From positions 372,001-436,000 of the forward strand of contig BMVA01000004.1 of assembly GCA_014650475.1 (NCBI GenBank): DNA of 64,000 nt, given 5' to 3'. The position numbers were made by a program, and so were the translations under genes. The stretch's first letter is position 1. Each line of letters opens with the position of its first letter. Source of the stretch: Streptomyces albogriseolus (GTDB lineage: Bacteria > Actinomycetota > Actinomycetes > Streptomycetales > Streptomycetaceae). Under the pieces are notes generated by a model, which saw nothing but the letters and a program-made list of their open reading frames with translations, did no database searches and was not told the DNA's origin. This document shows positions 8,209 to 19,625 of the stretch, piece by piece.

Positions 8209-8238
8209 GCGCGTATCGGCACGGAGGGGAAGGGAACG

Positions 8239-8276
8239 CCGAGGGCCGCATCCCCGCGCGGGGATGCGGCCCTCGG
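8239..8276 (-). terminator. Strong hairpin downstream of aconitase
   Basis: A perfect 18-base inverted repeat with a two-base centre, starting 22 bases after the aconitase stop. No T-run follows on the minus strand, as is common in Streptomyces terminators. Confidence 0.7.
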
Positions 8277-8297
8277 TTTCCGCCCTGCCTGCGCCGC

Positions 8298-11105
<2,808 letters not shown>

Positions 11106-11119
11106 TTAGGTATGCCTAA
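11106..11119. promoter_or_regulatory. Iron-box-like dyad TTAGGTATGCCTAA upstream of aconitase
   Basis: Five-base arms TTAGG and CCTAA around TATG, about 85 bases upstream of the aconitase start. DtxR/IdeR/DmdR1 iron boxes use TTAGG...CCTAA, but this site is shorter than the 19-base consensus. Control of an iron-sulfur enzyme by iron supply would make sense; binding is unproven. Confidence 0.4.
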
Positions 11120-11151
11120 CTCGCGTGGCGACCGCGGTGCGCCTCGGCAGA

Positions 11152-11169
11152 TATCTCGATGTCGAGATA
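11152..11169. promoter_or_regulatory. 18-base palindrome TATCTCGATGTCGAGATA
   Basis: Perfect 8-base arms around TG, about 131 bases upstream of the aconitase start. It contains ATCTC-N6-GAGAT, the same half-sites and spacing as the dyad before the HTH-MurA gene at 12644. The MarR-family regulator TamR is known to control aconitase in S. coelicolor through an operator of this size, so TamR is one candidate. Confidence 0.55.
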
Positions 11170-11291
11170 ACTCTAGTACACGGGCGCGCAATGGTCATGC
11201 CCGGGTTCCGTGTCCGCTGTCATCCAATCGAGGCGTTCGACAGCGAACCGGTCGTTCCGGCTTCCTTGCGGTGGGGTTCGCGGGGGGGGCA

Positions 11292-12182
11292 TCACTCCAT
11301 CGACGCCAGAATGCGGTCGAGTGTCCGGCGCCCCATTCTGCTCATCGTCGGATTGCTCTCGGCGTAGTACCAGACAAGACCCATCGCCTGTTCGAACGCC
11401 CATGCCTTGCCGCGCTCCCACTCCAGATCGTCGCAGGCCAGTGTCCGCCGGAGCACGTCCCGTGGGCCCGGCTGCAACAGGTGCCAGCCGCTGACCAGAT
11501 CCAGCGCGGCGTCGGCCGGGCCGAAGCCGCCGGTGTCGAGTACGCCGCCGAGCCGGTCTCCCGTGACCAGTACGTTGCCGGGAATCAGGTCACCATGGCT
11601 CATCACGTCGGCACCCGTGCGTGGCAACTCCCGAAAACGGCTCCACACCTGGCGCAGCCGGGGCACGTCGAGCAGCCCCTCGCTCTCCTCGAAGCACTTC
11701 GCCATCCAGTCGTCGTGGTGAGCGAGAACGCCGCCACGGTTGTCGCCGCTGAAACGCCGCCCCCGCGTCTCGGCGTCCCGCAGGGCTGCGATGAAGGCCG
11801 CGAGGTCCTCGGCGAAAGCGTCCGACCCACTCGGGTCGGCATCGAAGGCGACCGTTCCCGGCAGCCATGTCTGGACCGACCACGGCATGGGGTATCCCGC
11901 TCCAGGCTTTCCCAGGGCGACGGGTTCCGTCACGGGGAACCGGGACACCTGTGCCAGCTCCGCGCTCGCCCGGGCTTCCCGTTCCAGAACCGCCAGCGTC
12001 TCCGTGGGATCGGTCAGACGCAGCGGGAATCGCGCGGAGAGGTCGTCCCCGATGCGGAATATGGCGTGGACCGTCCCGGTCGACGACAGCGGCTGGATCG
12101 CCTTGCCGCTCCACTGAGGGAACTGTTCTTGGATCAAGGTCGCAACGATGTCGGCGGTCACGTCCACTTGGTCATCGTGCAT
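11292..12182 (-). CDS. Aminoglycoside-phosphotransferase-fold protein
   Basis: A 296-residue kinase-fold protein of the APH / phosphotransferase-enzyme family. The catalytic loop HGDLIPGNVLV is near residue 205, and the metal-binding aspartate follows in VLDTGGFG, where most relatives have DFG or DWE. The start ATG at 12182 gives a normal-length N-lobe (FRIGDDLSARFPL region); longer readings are not supported by composition. No clear ribosome site is seen. Relatives phosphorylate aminoglycosides, macrolides or small alcohols, but the substrate cannot be told here and the protein may not confer resistance. It lies between aconitase and DUF4236 without overlap. Confidence 0.8.
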   Translation of the reverse strand: MHDDQVDVTADIVATLIQEQFPQWSGKAIQPLSSTGTVHAIFRIGDDLSARFPLRLTDPTETLAVLEREARASAELAQVSRFPVTEPVALGKPGAGYPMPWSVQTWLPGTVAFDADPSGSDAFAEDLAAFIAALRDAETRGRRFSGDNRGGVLAHHDDWMAKCFEESEGLLDVPRLRQVWSRFRELPRTGADVMSHGDLIPGNVLVTGDRLGGVLDTGGFGPADAALDLVSGWHLLQPGPRDVLRRTLACDDLEWERGKAWAFEQAMGLVWYYAESNPTMSRMGRRTLDRILASME

Positions 12183-12378
12183 GGTCAATCTCGCAGGCCT
12201 TTCCACTGGTCCGGTTCGAAGCGACGGAAGCGAACACGACAGACAGCCTCCTCCCCCCTCCCGCCGCGGAGGGCCCGGCGCCACGGCCGACACGGCCGGC
12301 GGCTGCCATGACGGCCGCGGACCGGGGTATCCGACTGAGGCACAGTCAGTCACGACAGGCCCGATCAGGGAGGCGAGG

Positions 12379-12582
12379 ATGCCCCTCACATTCCGTAAGA
12401 GTTTCCGGATCCTTCCGGGGGTGCGGCTGAACATCAACAAGAAGTCGTGGTCCATCACCACCGGCGGGAAGAACGGACCCCGGCACACTCGGAGCAGTAC
12501 CGGACGTCGTACGACATCGATGGATTTGCCCGGACCTTTCGGGTGGCGGCACACCACTCGCAGCCGTCGGACCGGCGGATAG
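12379..12582 (+). CDS. DUF4236 small protein
   Basis: A 67-residue basic protein starting MPLTFRKSFRILPGVRLNIN, the typical opening of DUF4236, followed by a glycine/threonine-rich middle and an arginine-rich tail. Function unknown. GGGAGG lies five bases before the ATG. It is transcribed toward the HTH-MurA gene, which begins 89 bases downstream. Confidence 0.75.
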   Translation: MPLTFRKSFRILPGVRLNINKKSWSITTGGKNGPRHTRSSTGRRTTSMDLPGPFGWRHTTRSRRTGG

Positions 12583-12643
12583 TCGGGACACATTGACGTC
12601 ACATCACCCGACTGTCACCCGAATGGACCCCCCAGGAGGTGCC

Positions 12644-12659
12644 ATCTCATATCTGAGAT
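12644..12659. promoter_or_regulatory. Dyad ATCTCATATCTGAGAT at the HTH-MurA start
   Basis: Six-base arms around TATC, ending 12 bases before the start codon. It shares ATCTC-N6-GAGAT with the aconitase upstream dyad. The position would block transcription or ribosome access, which suits autoregulation by the HTH domain of the gene it precedes. Confidence 0.55.
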
Positions 12660-12671
12660 AGCCTCAACCTC

Positions 12672-14201
12672 ATGGCAGACGACTACCTCGTACGCATCGG
12701 CAAGCTCATCCGTGACGCCAGGCAGCACCGCGGCTGGACGCAGACCCAGCTCGCGGAGGCGCTCGGCACCAGCCAGAGCGCCGTCAACCGGATCGAGCGC
12801 GGCAACCAGAACATCAGCCTTGAGATGATCGCCCGTATCGGCGAGGCGCTGGACAGTGAGATCGTCTCCCTCGGCTACGCCGGTCCGATGCATCTGCGTG
12901 TGGTCGGCGGCCGTCGGCTCTCCGGCGCCATCGACGTGAAGACGAGCAAGAACGCGTGCGTGGCACTGCTGTGCGCCTCGCTGCTCAACAGCGGGCGCAC
13001 GGTGCTGCGCCGCGTCGCCCGCATCGAGGAGGTGTACCGCCTCCTGGAGGTGCTGAACTCCATCGGCGTGCGCACCCGCTGGGTCAACGACGGCGTCGAC
13101 CTGGAGATCGTGCCGCCGGCCGAGCTGGACCTCGCGGCGATCGACGCGGACGCGGCCCGCCGCACCCGCTCCATCATCATGTTCCTCGGCCCGCTGCTGC
13201 ACCGCCTGGACCGCTTCATGCTGCCGTACGCGGGCGGCTGCGACCTCGGCACGCGCACGGTGGAACCGCACATGATCGCGCTGCGCCGGTTCGGCCTGGA
13301 CATCGCGGCGACGGAGGGCCAGTACCACGCGGTGGTCGACCGGAGCGCCGCCCCGGACCGCCCGATCGTGCTGACCGAGCGCGGGGACACGGTCACCGAG
13401 AACGCTCTGCTGGCCGCCGCGCGGCACGACGGCACGACCGTCATCCGCAACGCGTCCTCCAACTACATGGTCCAGGACCTGTGCTTCTTCCTGGAGGCGC
13501 TGGGCGTCAAGGTCGACGGCATCGGCACCACGACGCTGACCGTGCACGGCGTGCCGAAGATCGACGTGGACGTCGACTACTCCCCCTCCGAGGACCCGGT
13601 CGAGGCGATGAGCCTGGTGGCGGCCGCGGTGGTGACGGAGTCGGAGCTGACGGTCCGCCGGGTGCCGATCGAGTTCCTGGAGATCGAGCTGGCGGTCCTC
13701 GAGGAGATGGGCCTCGACCACGACCGCTCGCCGGAGTACTTCGCGGACAACGGCCGTACGCGGCTGGTGGACCTGACGGTCCGGCCCTCCAAGCTGGAGG
13801 CGCCGATCGACAAGATCCACCCGATGCCGTTCCCCGGCCTGAACATCGACAACGTGCCGTTCTTCGCGGCCATCGCCGCGGTGGCGCAGGGCAAGACGCT
13901 GATCCACGACTGGGTCTACGACAACCGCGCCATCTACCTGACCGACCTCAACCGCCTCGGCGGGCGGCTGCAGTTGCTGGATCCGCACCGCGTGCTGGTC
14001 GAGGGCCCGACCCGCTGGCGCGCGGCCGAGATGATGTGCCCGCCGGCCCTGCGCCCGGCCGTCGTCGTCCTGCTCGCCATGATGGCGGCGGAGGGGACGT
14101 CGGTGCTGCGCAACGTGTACGTCATCAACCGCGGTTACGAGGACCTGGCGGAGCGGCTGAACTCGATCGGGGCGCAGATCGAGATCTTCCGGGACATCTG
14201 A
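12672..14201 (+). CDS. XRE-type HTH domain fused to a MurA-like enolpyruvyl transferase
   Basis: A 509-residue fusion. Residues about 6-65 form a Cro/XRE helix-turn-helix (TQTQLAEALGTSQSAVNRIERG). Residues about 72-509 form a complete UDP-GlcNAc enolpyruvyl transferase fold. MurA active-site residues appear kept: K93-N94 (SKNA), C190 in GGCDLG (the fosfomycin-target cysteine), the FPGLNIDN aspartate and LRPAV arginine near the end. It may therefore catalyse the first committed peptidoglycan step, or use the fold as a UDP-sugar sensor tied to DNA binding. Streptomyces usually carry another, HTH-free MurA. A 16-base dyad abuts the start. No strong ribosome site is visible. Confidence 0.88.
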   Translation: MADDYLVRIGKLIRDARQHRGWTQTQLAEALGTSQSAVNRIERGNQNISLEMIARIGEALDSEIVSLGYAGPMHLRVVGGRRLSGAIDVKTSKNACVALLCASLLNSGRTVLRRVARIEEVYRLLEVLNSIGVRTRWVNDGVDLEIVPPAELDLAAIDADAARRTRSIIMFLGPLLHRLDRFMLPYAGGCDLGTRTVEPHMIALRRFGLDIAATEGQYHAVVDRSAAPDRPIVLTERGDTVTENALLAAARHDGTTVIRNASSNYMVQDLCFFLEALGVKVDGIGTTTLTVHGVPKIDVDVDYSPSEDPVEAMSLVAAAVVTESELTVRRVPIEFLEIELAVLEEMGLDHDRSPEYFADNGRTRLVDLTVRPSKLEAPIDKIHPMPFPGLNIDNVPFFAAIAAVAQGKTLIHDWVYDNRAIYLTDLNRLGGRLQLLDPHRVLVEGPTRWRAAEMMCPPALRPAVVVLLAMMAAEGTSVLRNVYVINRGYEDLAERLNSIGAQIEIFRDI

Positions 14202-15059
14202 GTTCCACCCGGCCGCTGCTTCCGCCCCGCAACCGAACTCTCAGCTGATGCTTTGTCAGTCGCATCTCTCAGCGCCGCTTGCTGCGGATCCGCCGCACCT
14301 GCCGTTGGACTCGACCAAGTGGCCTGAGCAGGGTGCGGCGGTACCGCGGGTCGAACTCCCGCAGCGACCTCTCGCGGGGTAAGTGAGCCGTCCGGATGCG
14401 GTGTTCGGCCCGACGCCGATCCTGTCCTCGCACCAGGCCATCAGCAACTCGGCGAGAAAACCCGTGTAACAAGGCCCTCGCGTTCGGCCCGGGCGCTCGT
14501 GTCGGCGGCCCGGGTTCGTACGGTGGGCAGCCTCAGCAGGCGGCAGGCGCACTCCCTCGTTCTGGATCAGCCGATCGCCACAGCCCGACCGCAGAGCGAT
14601 CCGGAGCCTCCCCTTCCTGGCGTGGAACAGTTTCGGACAGCGAGCGGGAGGGTCGATTTCGTTGAGTTTCGGAAGCGACACCCTGCGGGAGCGCCGATAA
14701 CCGGTGACCATCTCCCGCATCGTCGGCTCCCGCTTCGGATTTCGTTGGTATTTCGTAGCTCCTCACGCTCCACTCAAGAGCGACCTATTCGAACGTCGCC
14801 TCAGAGCCGCGCAAAAGGTGACCGTAAGGCGCCACATCCCGCGATTGACACCCCGTCAGCCTCAACCTACTCTCCGTTCAGGCCGACGAACATTGAACGA
14901 TATATCGAACAAACAATTGCTCGCATCGGTTCCAGCGTCGGTCAAGAGCCGCCCCTGACACGGCTGGACTCCGGACCGTGGTCCAACAGCACGCGTCGCC
15001 CGCCCGTACCTCCACTGATCGCCGCCTTCCGCACGTCAGCGCCAGCGCGAACACAGAAG
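14202..15059. other. Long stretch without a recognisable gene
   Basis: About 860 bases with lower G+C than the neighbours, especially 14700-14960, where runs such as CGATATATCG occur. Several short open frames exist on the minus strand (for example 14269-14472), but none shows coding bias or a family I know. A partly symmetric 20-base element, TTG-N2-CGATATATCG-N2-CAA, lies at 14893-14912 and could be an operator. The stretch may be decayed or acquired DNA. Confidence 0.4.
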
Positions 15060-15068
15060 AGGAGACCC

Positions 15069-15262
15069 ATGGGTAGCATCACACGCCGTCACACGATGCC
15101 ATCGCCGCCCGGACCTCGCACGCGGCCAACGTGGCGCGTCATGGCGCTCTCCACCTCGTCGGCGCCGCCGGCGCACGGAGTCCGGCGTACACCGGCTTCA
15201 CCGGCCGGACCATGACCGTCGGCCTCTGGAACGTCCAGCCCGATACGGCTGCCGGCTTGTGA
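15069..15262 (+). pseudogene. Small frameshifted reading frame of unknown family
   Basis: An ATG at 15069 follows AGGAG closely, but its frame stops at 15215 after 48 poorly biased codons. Shifting frame near 15092 gives a better-biased reading, DAIAARTSHAANVARHG through TMTVGLWNVQPDTAAGL, ending at 15262. This looks like a small gene broken by one frameshift. I do not recognise the product. Confidence 0.35.
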
Positions 15263-15359
15263 GAGCAGACGCGATCGCCGGGCGGCTCCGCTCTCCGTTG
15301 GCAGACCCGCCGCCCCGGAACTCCCCTGCCCACCCACACCATCCGACAAGGAGCACAAC

Positions 15360-16691
15360 ATGGCCATGAACAGGCGTACCTTCCTGGGACTGGGCGCAGC
15401 CGGAGCCGTGGCCGCCGTCCATGCGTACGGCACCACCGCGGCAACGGCATCCACGCTCGCCCCGGCAGCCGCGCCGACCCAGCGCTTCGCCATCGGGGTG
15501 AGGGAGTACGCCTGGAGCCGCGGCAGCCGTCGGCTGACCACCCGGATCTTCTACCCCGCCACCGGCACACCGGGCGGCAATCCCGTCGTCAACGCCCCCA
15601 TCGCGGACGGCGTCTTCCCCATCTGCGAGTTCAGCCACGGCCTCGGCGGCAACCCGGAGAGCTACGCACCGCTGGTCCGCCCCCTGGCCGAGGCCGGATT
15701 CGTCGTCCCCGCACCCGTCTTCCCCACCACCTCCAGCGGCACCCAGGGCAACGTCCAGGACGTCTACAACGGCAACCAGTCCATGGACGTCTCCCAGGTC
15801 ATCACCAACACCCTCGCCCTCAACACCACGGCCGGCGACCCGCTCGCCGGGCACCTCGACACCACCACCGGCGTCGGCGTCGCGGGCCATTCGCTGGGCG
15901 GCATGACCACCCACGGGCTGCTGACGGCCTGGCCGGACAGCCGGATAGCCGCCGCCGTCCCCTTCGCCTGTGTCGACATGGGCAACCCCAGCAGCACGGT
16001 CGCCGCCAAGGTCCTCTTCGTCCACGGCGATCAGGACACCCTCACCCAGTACTCCTCCGCCCGCCAGGCGTACGGGGAACTGCCCGCGCCCAAGGCGTTC
16101 CTCACCCACCGCGGCACGGGCCACGACCAGTACATATGGAGCGGCTACAACCACACCCAGACCGTCGCCACCTACGTGGACTGGATGCGCTGGAGTCTCT
16201 ACGCCGATACCGCCGCCCGCGACCGCCTCCCCGCCGACGCCACCTCCAACACCACCACCACGACCTGGGAAGCCGTCCTCACCCCCCTCCCCACCGGGCG
16301 GATCGTCAGCCTGCGCTCCCGGGCCAACAACCAGTACGTCTGCGCGGAGAACGCCGGAGCCGACCCGCTCATCGCCGACCGCACCGCCATCGGCGACTGG
16401 GAACGATTCGACCTGCTCGACCTCGGCGGAGGCGCCGTCGCACTGCGCGCCCGCGTCAACGGCCAGTACGTCTGCGCCGAGAACGCCGGTGCCAACGCGC
16501 TCATCGCCAACCGCACCGCCGTCGGCCCCTGGGAGACCTTCCAGCGCGTGAACAACTCCGACGGCACCACCAGCCTGCGCGCACAGGCCAACAACCTGTA
16601 CGTCAGCGCCGGGAACGCCGGAACCGCCCCGCTCATCGCCAACCGCACAACGATCGGCCCCTCCGAGTCGTTCGATCTCATCAACGTCTGA
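15360..16691 (+). CDS. Tat-exported alpha/beta hydrolase with C-terminal fascin-like beta-trefoil
   Basis: A secreted esterase-type enzyme of 443 residues. The signal peptide carries the twin-arginine motif NRRTFLG at residues 4-10. The hydrolase domain (about 40-285) has nucleophile S178 in GHSLGG, acid D224 or D226 (HGDQD) and H255, in the style of polyester hydrolases and PAF-acetylhydrolase-like enzymes. Residues about 310-443 contain three repeats of some 45 residues (RANNQYVCAENAGADPLIAD-type), which form a fascin-like or related beta-trefoil, probably a carbohydrate- or surface-binding module. AAGGAG lies five bases before the ATG. The substrate is unknown; lipids, polyesters or acylated polymers are possible. 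Confidence 0.82.
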   Translation: MAMNRRTFLGLGAAGAVAAVHAYGTTAATASTLAPAAAPTQRFAIGVREYAWSRGSRRLTTRIFYPATGTPGGNPVVNAPIADGVFPICEFSHGLGGNPESYAPLVRPLAEAGFVVPAPVFPTTSSGTQGNVQDVYNGNQSMDVSQVITNTLALNTTAGDPLAGHLDTTTGVGVAGHSLGGMTTHGLLTAWPDSRIAAAVPFACVDMGNPSSTVAAKVLFVHGDQDTLTQYSSARQAYGELPAPKAFLTHRGTGHDQYIWSGYNHTQTVATYVDWMRWSLYADTAARDRLPADATSNTTTTTWEAVLTPLPTGRIVSLRSRANNQYVCAENAGADPLIADRTAIGDWERFDLLDLGGGAVALRARVNGQYVCAENAGANALIANRTAVGPWETFQRVNNSDGTTSLRAQANNLYVSAGNAGTAPLIANRTTIGPSESFDLINV

Positions 16692-16788
16692 CCGGCCGCG
16701 GAGGAGGAGCGCGAACCCCCACGGGCGATCCGTCATACACATGCTTCGCCCTGAGGGGCACCGTCATCATGCCGATCCCCGCACGCGG

Positions 16789-19464
16789 TCAGCCAGCCGC
16801 TTCGAGGGCTTGGGCGAGCTGCTGACGGGAGTGCACGCCCGTCTTCTGGAGGGCTCGGGCGACGTGCTGCTCCACGGTGCGGGGCGAAAGGTGGAGCGTG
16901 GTGGCGATCTCCCGGTTGGACATGCCCGCGGCGGCCAGTTCGGCGACCTCCGCCTCGCGGGGCGAGAGCATGTCGCCGTACCGGGGGCGGCCGGGCTGCC
17001 GACGTTCCCCGGCCGGCTGGTACCGGCGCAGTTCGGCACGGACACGGGCGGCGTCCCAGGTCGCGCCGAGCACGTCGAAGACGGCTGCGCGGTCGGTGAG
17101 CACGGTGACGGCGGAATCCCTCTTCTCTCCCAGGGTGAGCGCGCACCGGGCTGCGCCCACCGTGGTGAGGGCCTCGTGGTAGGGCCGAGGAAGCTCCCGG
17201 TAGGCGGCGGCACTCGACTCGTAGAGGAGGGCTGCTTCGGCCGTGCCGTCCGTGTGCTCGGCCAGGACGGCTCGGGTCCATTCGAGGGCGGCCTCCGCCG
17301 ACGGCGCGTCGCGGCCCTCCAGTCCGGCGGCGAACTCCTCCGTCATCGAGCCGGCGGTGACCGTCTCCCCGGCGCGCAGGGCCGCTTCCACGGCCCAGGG
17401 AGCGAGCTCCGCGGCCCAGGACCAGTTCCCCTTGGCGCGCAGGCGCTTCCACGCGGCCGCGGCCTCCTCGGTCGCGGCCGCGATGTCGTCGTGGGCGAGG
17501 GCCAGTCTGATCAGTGCCCCGGAGACGGTCGCCGAGATCGGCACGGGGCCGGTGTCGAGGTCGGCGGCCTCGGGACCACGCAGGTGGGTGACCGCGTCGG
17601 CCCATTCGCCGCGTGAGAGGGCCAGCAGACCGAGCACCATCCGGGCGTCGGAGACGAGGTAGGGCATGGTGCCGGCCTCTTCGACGAAGGCGCGGGCCCG
17701 TTCGGCGAGACCTGCCCACCGCCCGGTCGCCCAGTCGAGGACGAGCGCGCAGCCACGCCCAGTCCGTTCCGCGTACGCGGCTCCGCTGCGCGCGGCCAGG
17801 GCGACGCCCTCGGCCAGCAGCTCCCGCGACTTCTCGTAGTGCCCGAGCCAGACCGCCGCGTCCGCCGCGTTGCACAGGCCGCGGGCGGTCTGCTGACGGC
17901 AGCCGGCCAGGTCGCTCTCCCGGGGCAGGCGGTCGATCAGCTCCCAGGCGGCCGGATCGCCTCCGTTGAGCAGCACACTCACCCGGTTCGCCGCGACTGC
18001 GGTCTGGACCACCGGGTCGCCCGACTCGTCCGCGACCGCCACGGCCCGCTCGATCCACGCGGCGTTCTCGGCGAGCGAGAACCCCGGCCCGTAAGGCATC
18101 GCGAGGGCGGACAGGGCGCGGGCCAGCGGCACCGGCCGTCCCTCCAGCTCGCCCACCGCGCGGGTGAGCTCGGTCAGGCCTTCGGCCACCGCACCCACCT
18201 GGTTGCACTGCAGCAGGCCCAGGTCCAGGCGGATCTCGCCACGCACGCCGACGGGAAGCCCGGGGTCGGCCACGATGTGCCGCAGCACCCGCAGAGTCTG
18301 GTCGGAGCGCAGGCCCACGACGGCACAGCGGGCCAGCAGCGTGGCGAGCCGGGAGCGGGCCTGCCGCGGTACCAGGTCCGTGGCCAGCGCCGACTCCAGC
18401 AGAGGCACCGCCCGCTGTTGCTCACCGTTCTCCTCGAAGCTCTGGGCCGCGCGCTCGACGGCGTGCAGCCACCCCCGCTCGTCACCGCAGGCGAGACGAT
18501 GCCCGGCCACGCGTTCCCAGTCGACGGGCTGGCGAGCGGCGAGCAGCCGGGCGGCACGCCGGTGCAGGACCTCCAGTGCGGGTTCCGTGGCGGCGCGGCG
18601 GGCGGCGGCCGCGGCGAGCGGCGAGGTGAAGCCGTAGCGGCCGTCGCCGCGTGCCTCGAGGACCCCGGCCCGGCACGCCGCGGCCAGGGCGTGGTGGAAC
18701 GGCTGGCCCCGGAGGCCCGCTACGGCGGCGAGGTCGCGCGAGGCGACGGGCTCGTCCAGCACGGCGGCGGCGAAGACGACCGCGCGGTGCTCCTCGGGCA
18801 CGGCGGCGGTACGCCGCAGGACCAGGGCCTCGAGCCGCGGAGGCGTACCCGTCCGGTCGGCCACGGAGTACGGCTGACCGGGGACCGGCGGCCGGGCGAC
18901 CAGATCGTCGAGCAGGTCGGCGACGGTCTGCGCGACACCGCCGGAGGCCCGGTACAGACCGTCGACCAGGTCGGCCGTACAGTGGTCCGCTCCGAGCGCG
19001 TCCTCGGCCATCCTGCGGACCGCCGTGACGTCGAGCGGCCCGAGGACGTGCCGCACGACGGTGAGCATGGCCGGGAACTCGGTCGCGGGCCCTAGTACCA
19101 GCCCCGGCACGGCCAGTTCCTCAGGGCGATAGCTCAGGACACAGGCGAGAGGGGTACGCGGCTCGGCAAGCAGACGGATCAGGCGCGCGACGACCCCGGG
19201 CCGCGCGCGGTGGACGTCCTCGACGACGGTGAGCACAGGCCCCGAGTCGGGCGGCGACTCCTCGGGCGTCATGCGACGCACGGTAGGGGGCAGGGCCGCC
19301 GTCAGCCGGTGGACCAGGTAGCTCTTGCCCGTCCCGGCCGCGCCCTCGACGAGCAGCAGCAAGGGCCGTCCCGCGCCTTCCGGAGCGAGAGCGGCTTCGA
19401 GTCGTCTCCGCAGCGCGACCTCGGTCTCATCCGCTGTCGCGTTGGTTCCCGCCGTAGCTGTCAC
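16789..19464 (-). CDS. LuxR-family ATP-binding regulator (LAL type)
   Basis: A large transcription factor of 891 residues. The N-terminal ATPase has Walker A GAAGTGKS at 41-48 and Walker B VLTVVEDVHRA near 80. A long helical TPR-like middle follows (about 300-800). The C-terminal LuxR helix-turn-helix lies at about 825-885 (LSPREAEVAELAAAGMSNRE). Proteins of this type sense a ligand and hydrolyse ATP to activate metabolic or antibiotic pathways. The GTG at 19464 follows GAGGGT. It converges with the hydrolase gene and diverges from the anti-sigma gene; the divergent region includes the palindrome CGTATACG near 19491. The target is unknown. Confidence 0.9.
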   Translation of the reverse strand: MTATAGTNATADETEVALRRRLEAALAPEGAGRPLLLLVEGAAGTGKSYLVHRLTAALPPTVRRMTPEESPPDSGPVLTVVEDVHRARPGVVARLIRLLAEPRTPLACVLSYRPEELAVPGLVLGPATEFPAMLTVVRHVLGPLDVTAVRRMAEDALGADHCTADLVDGLYRASGGVAQTVADLLDDLVARPPVPGQPYSVADRTGTPPRLEALVLRRTAAVPEEHRAVVFAAAVLDEPVASRDLAAVAGLRGQPFHHALAAACRAGVLEARGDGRYGFTSPLAAAAARRAATEPALEVLHRRAARLLAARQPVDWERVAGHRLACGDERGWLHAVERAAQSFEENGEQQRAVPLLESALATDLVPRQARSRLATLLARCAVVGLRSDQTLRVLRHIVADPGLPVGVRGEIRLDLGLLQCNQVGAVAEGLTELTRAVGELEGRPVPLARALSALAMPYGPGFSLAENAAWIERAVAVADESGDPVVQTAVAANRVSVLLNGGDPAAWELIDRLPRESDLAGCRQQTARGLCNAADAAVWLGHYEKSRELLAEGVALAARSGAAYAERTGRGCALVLDWATGRWAGLAERARAFVEEAGTMPYLVSDARMVLGLLALSRGEWADAVTHLRGPEAADLDTGPVPISATVSGALIRLALAHDDIAAATEEAAAAWKRLRAKGNWSWAAELAPWAVEAALRAGETVTAGSMTEEFAAGLEGRDAPSAEAALEWTRAVLAEHTDGTAEAALLYESSAAAYRELPRPYHEALTTVGAARCALTLGEKRDSAVTVLTDRAAVFDVLGATWDAARVRAELRRYQPAGERRQPGRPRYGDMLSPREAEVAELAAAGMSNREIATTLHLSPRTVEQHVARALQKTGVHSRQQLAQALEAAG

Positions 19465-19625
19465 GGACCCTCACGCGCCTCACCGTTGTTTGCGTATACG
19501 TAGTCAGTCTCCCCTGATTGCCCCGCGCCGGAGACGACGGGCACCGTGGACCCGTAAGGCCGCGTCGTCTCCAGGATCCGCGGGGCCCGACGCCGGCACA
19601 GTCGGCTGCCTGGCAGGAGTCCCGC

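Noticed and set aside
14256-14720. Minus-strand 154-codon frame as a transposase fragment
   Set aside because: No DDE, HTH or other transposase motif and poor coding bias.
16692-16788. Terminator between the hydrolase and LuxR genes
   Set aside because: No convincing inverted repeat was found in the 97-base gap.
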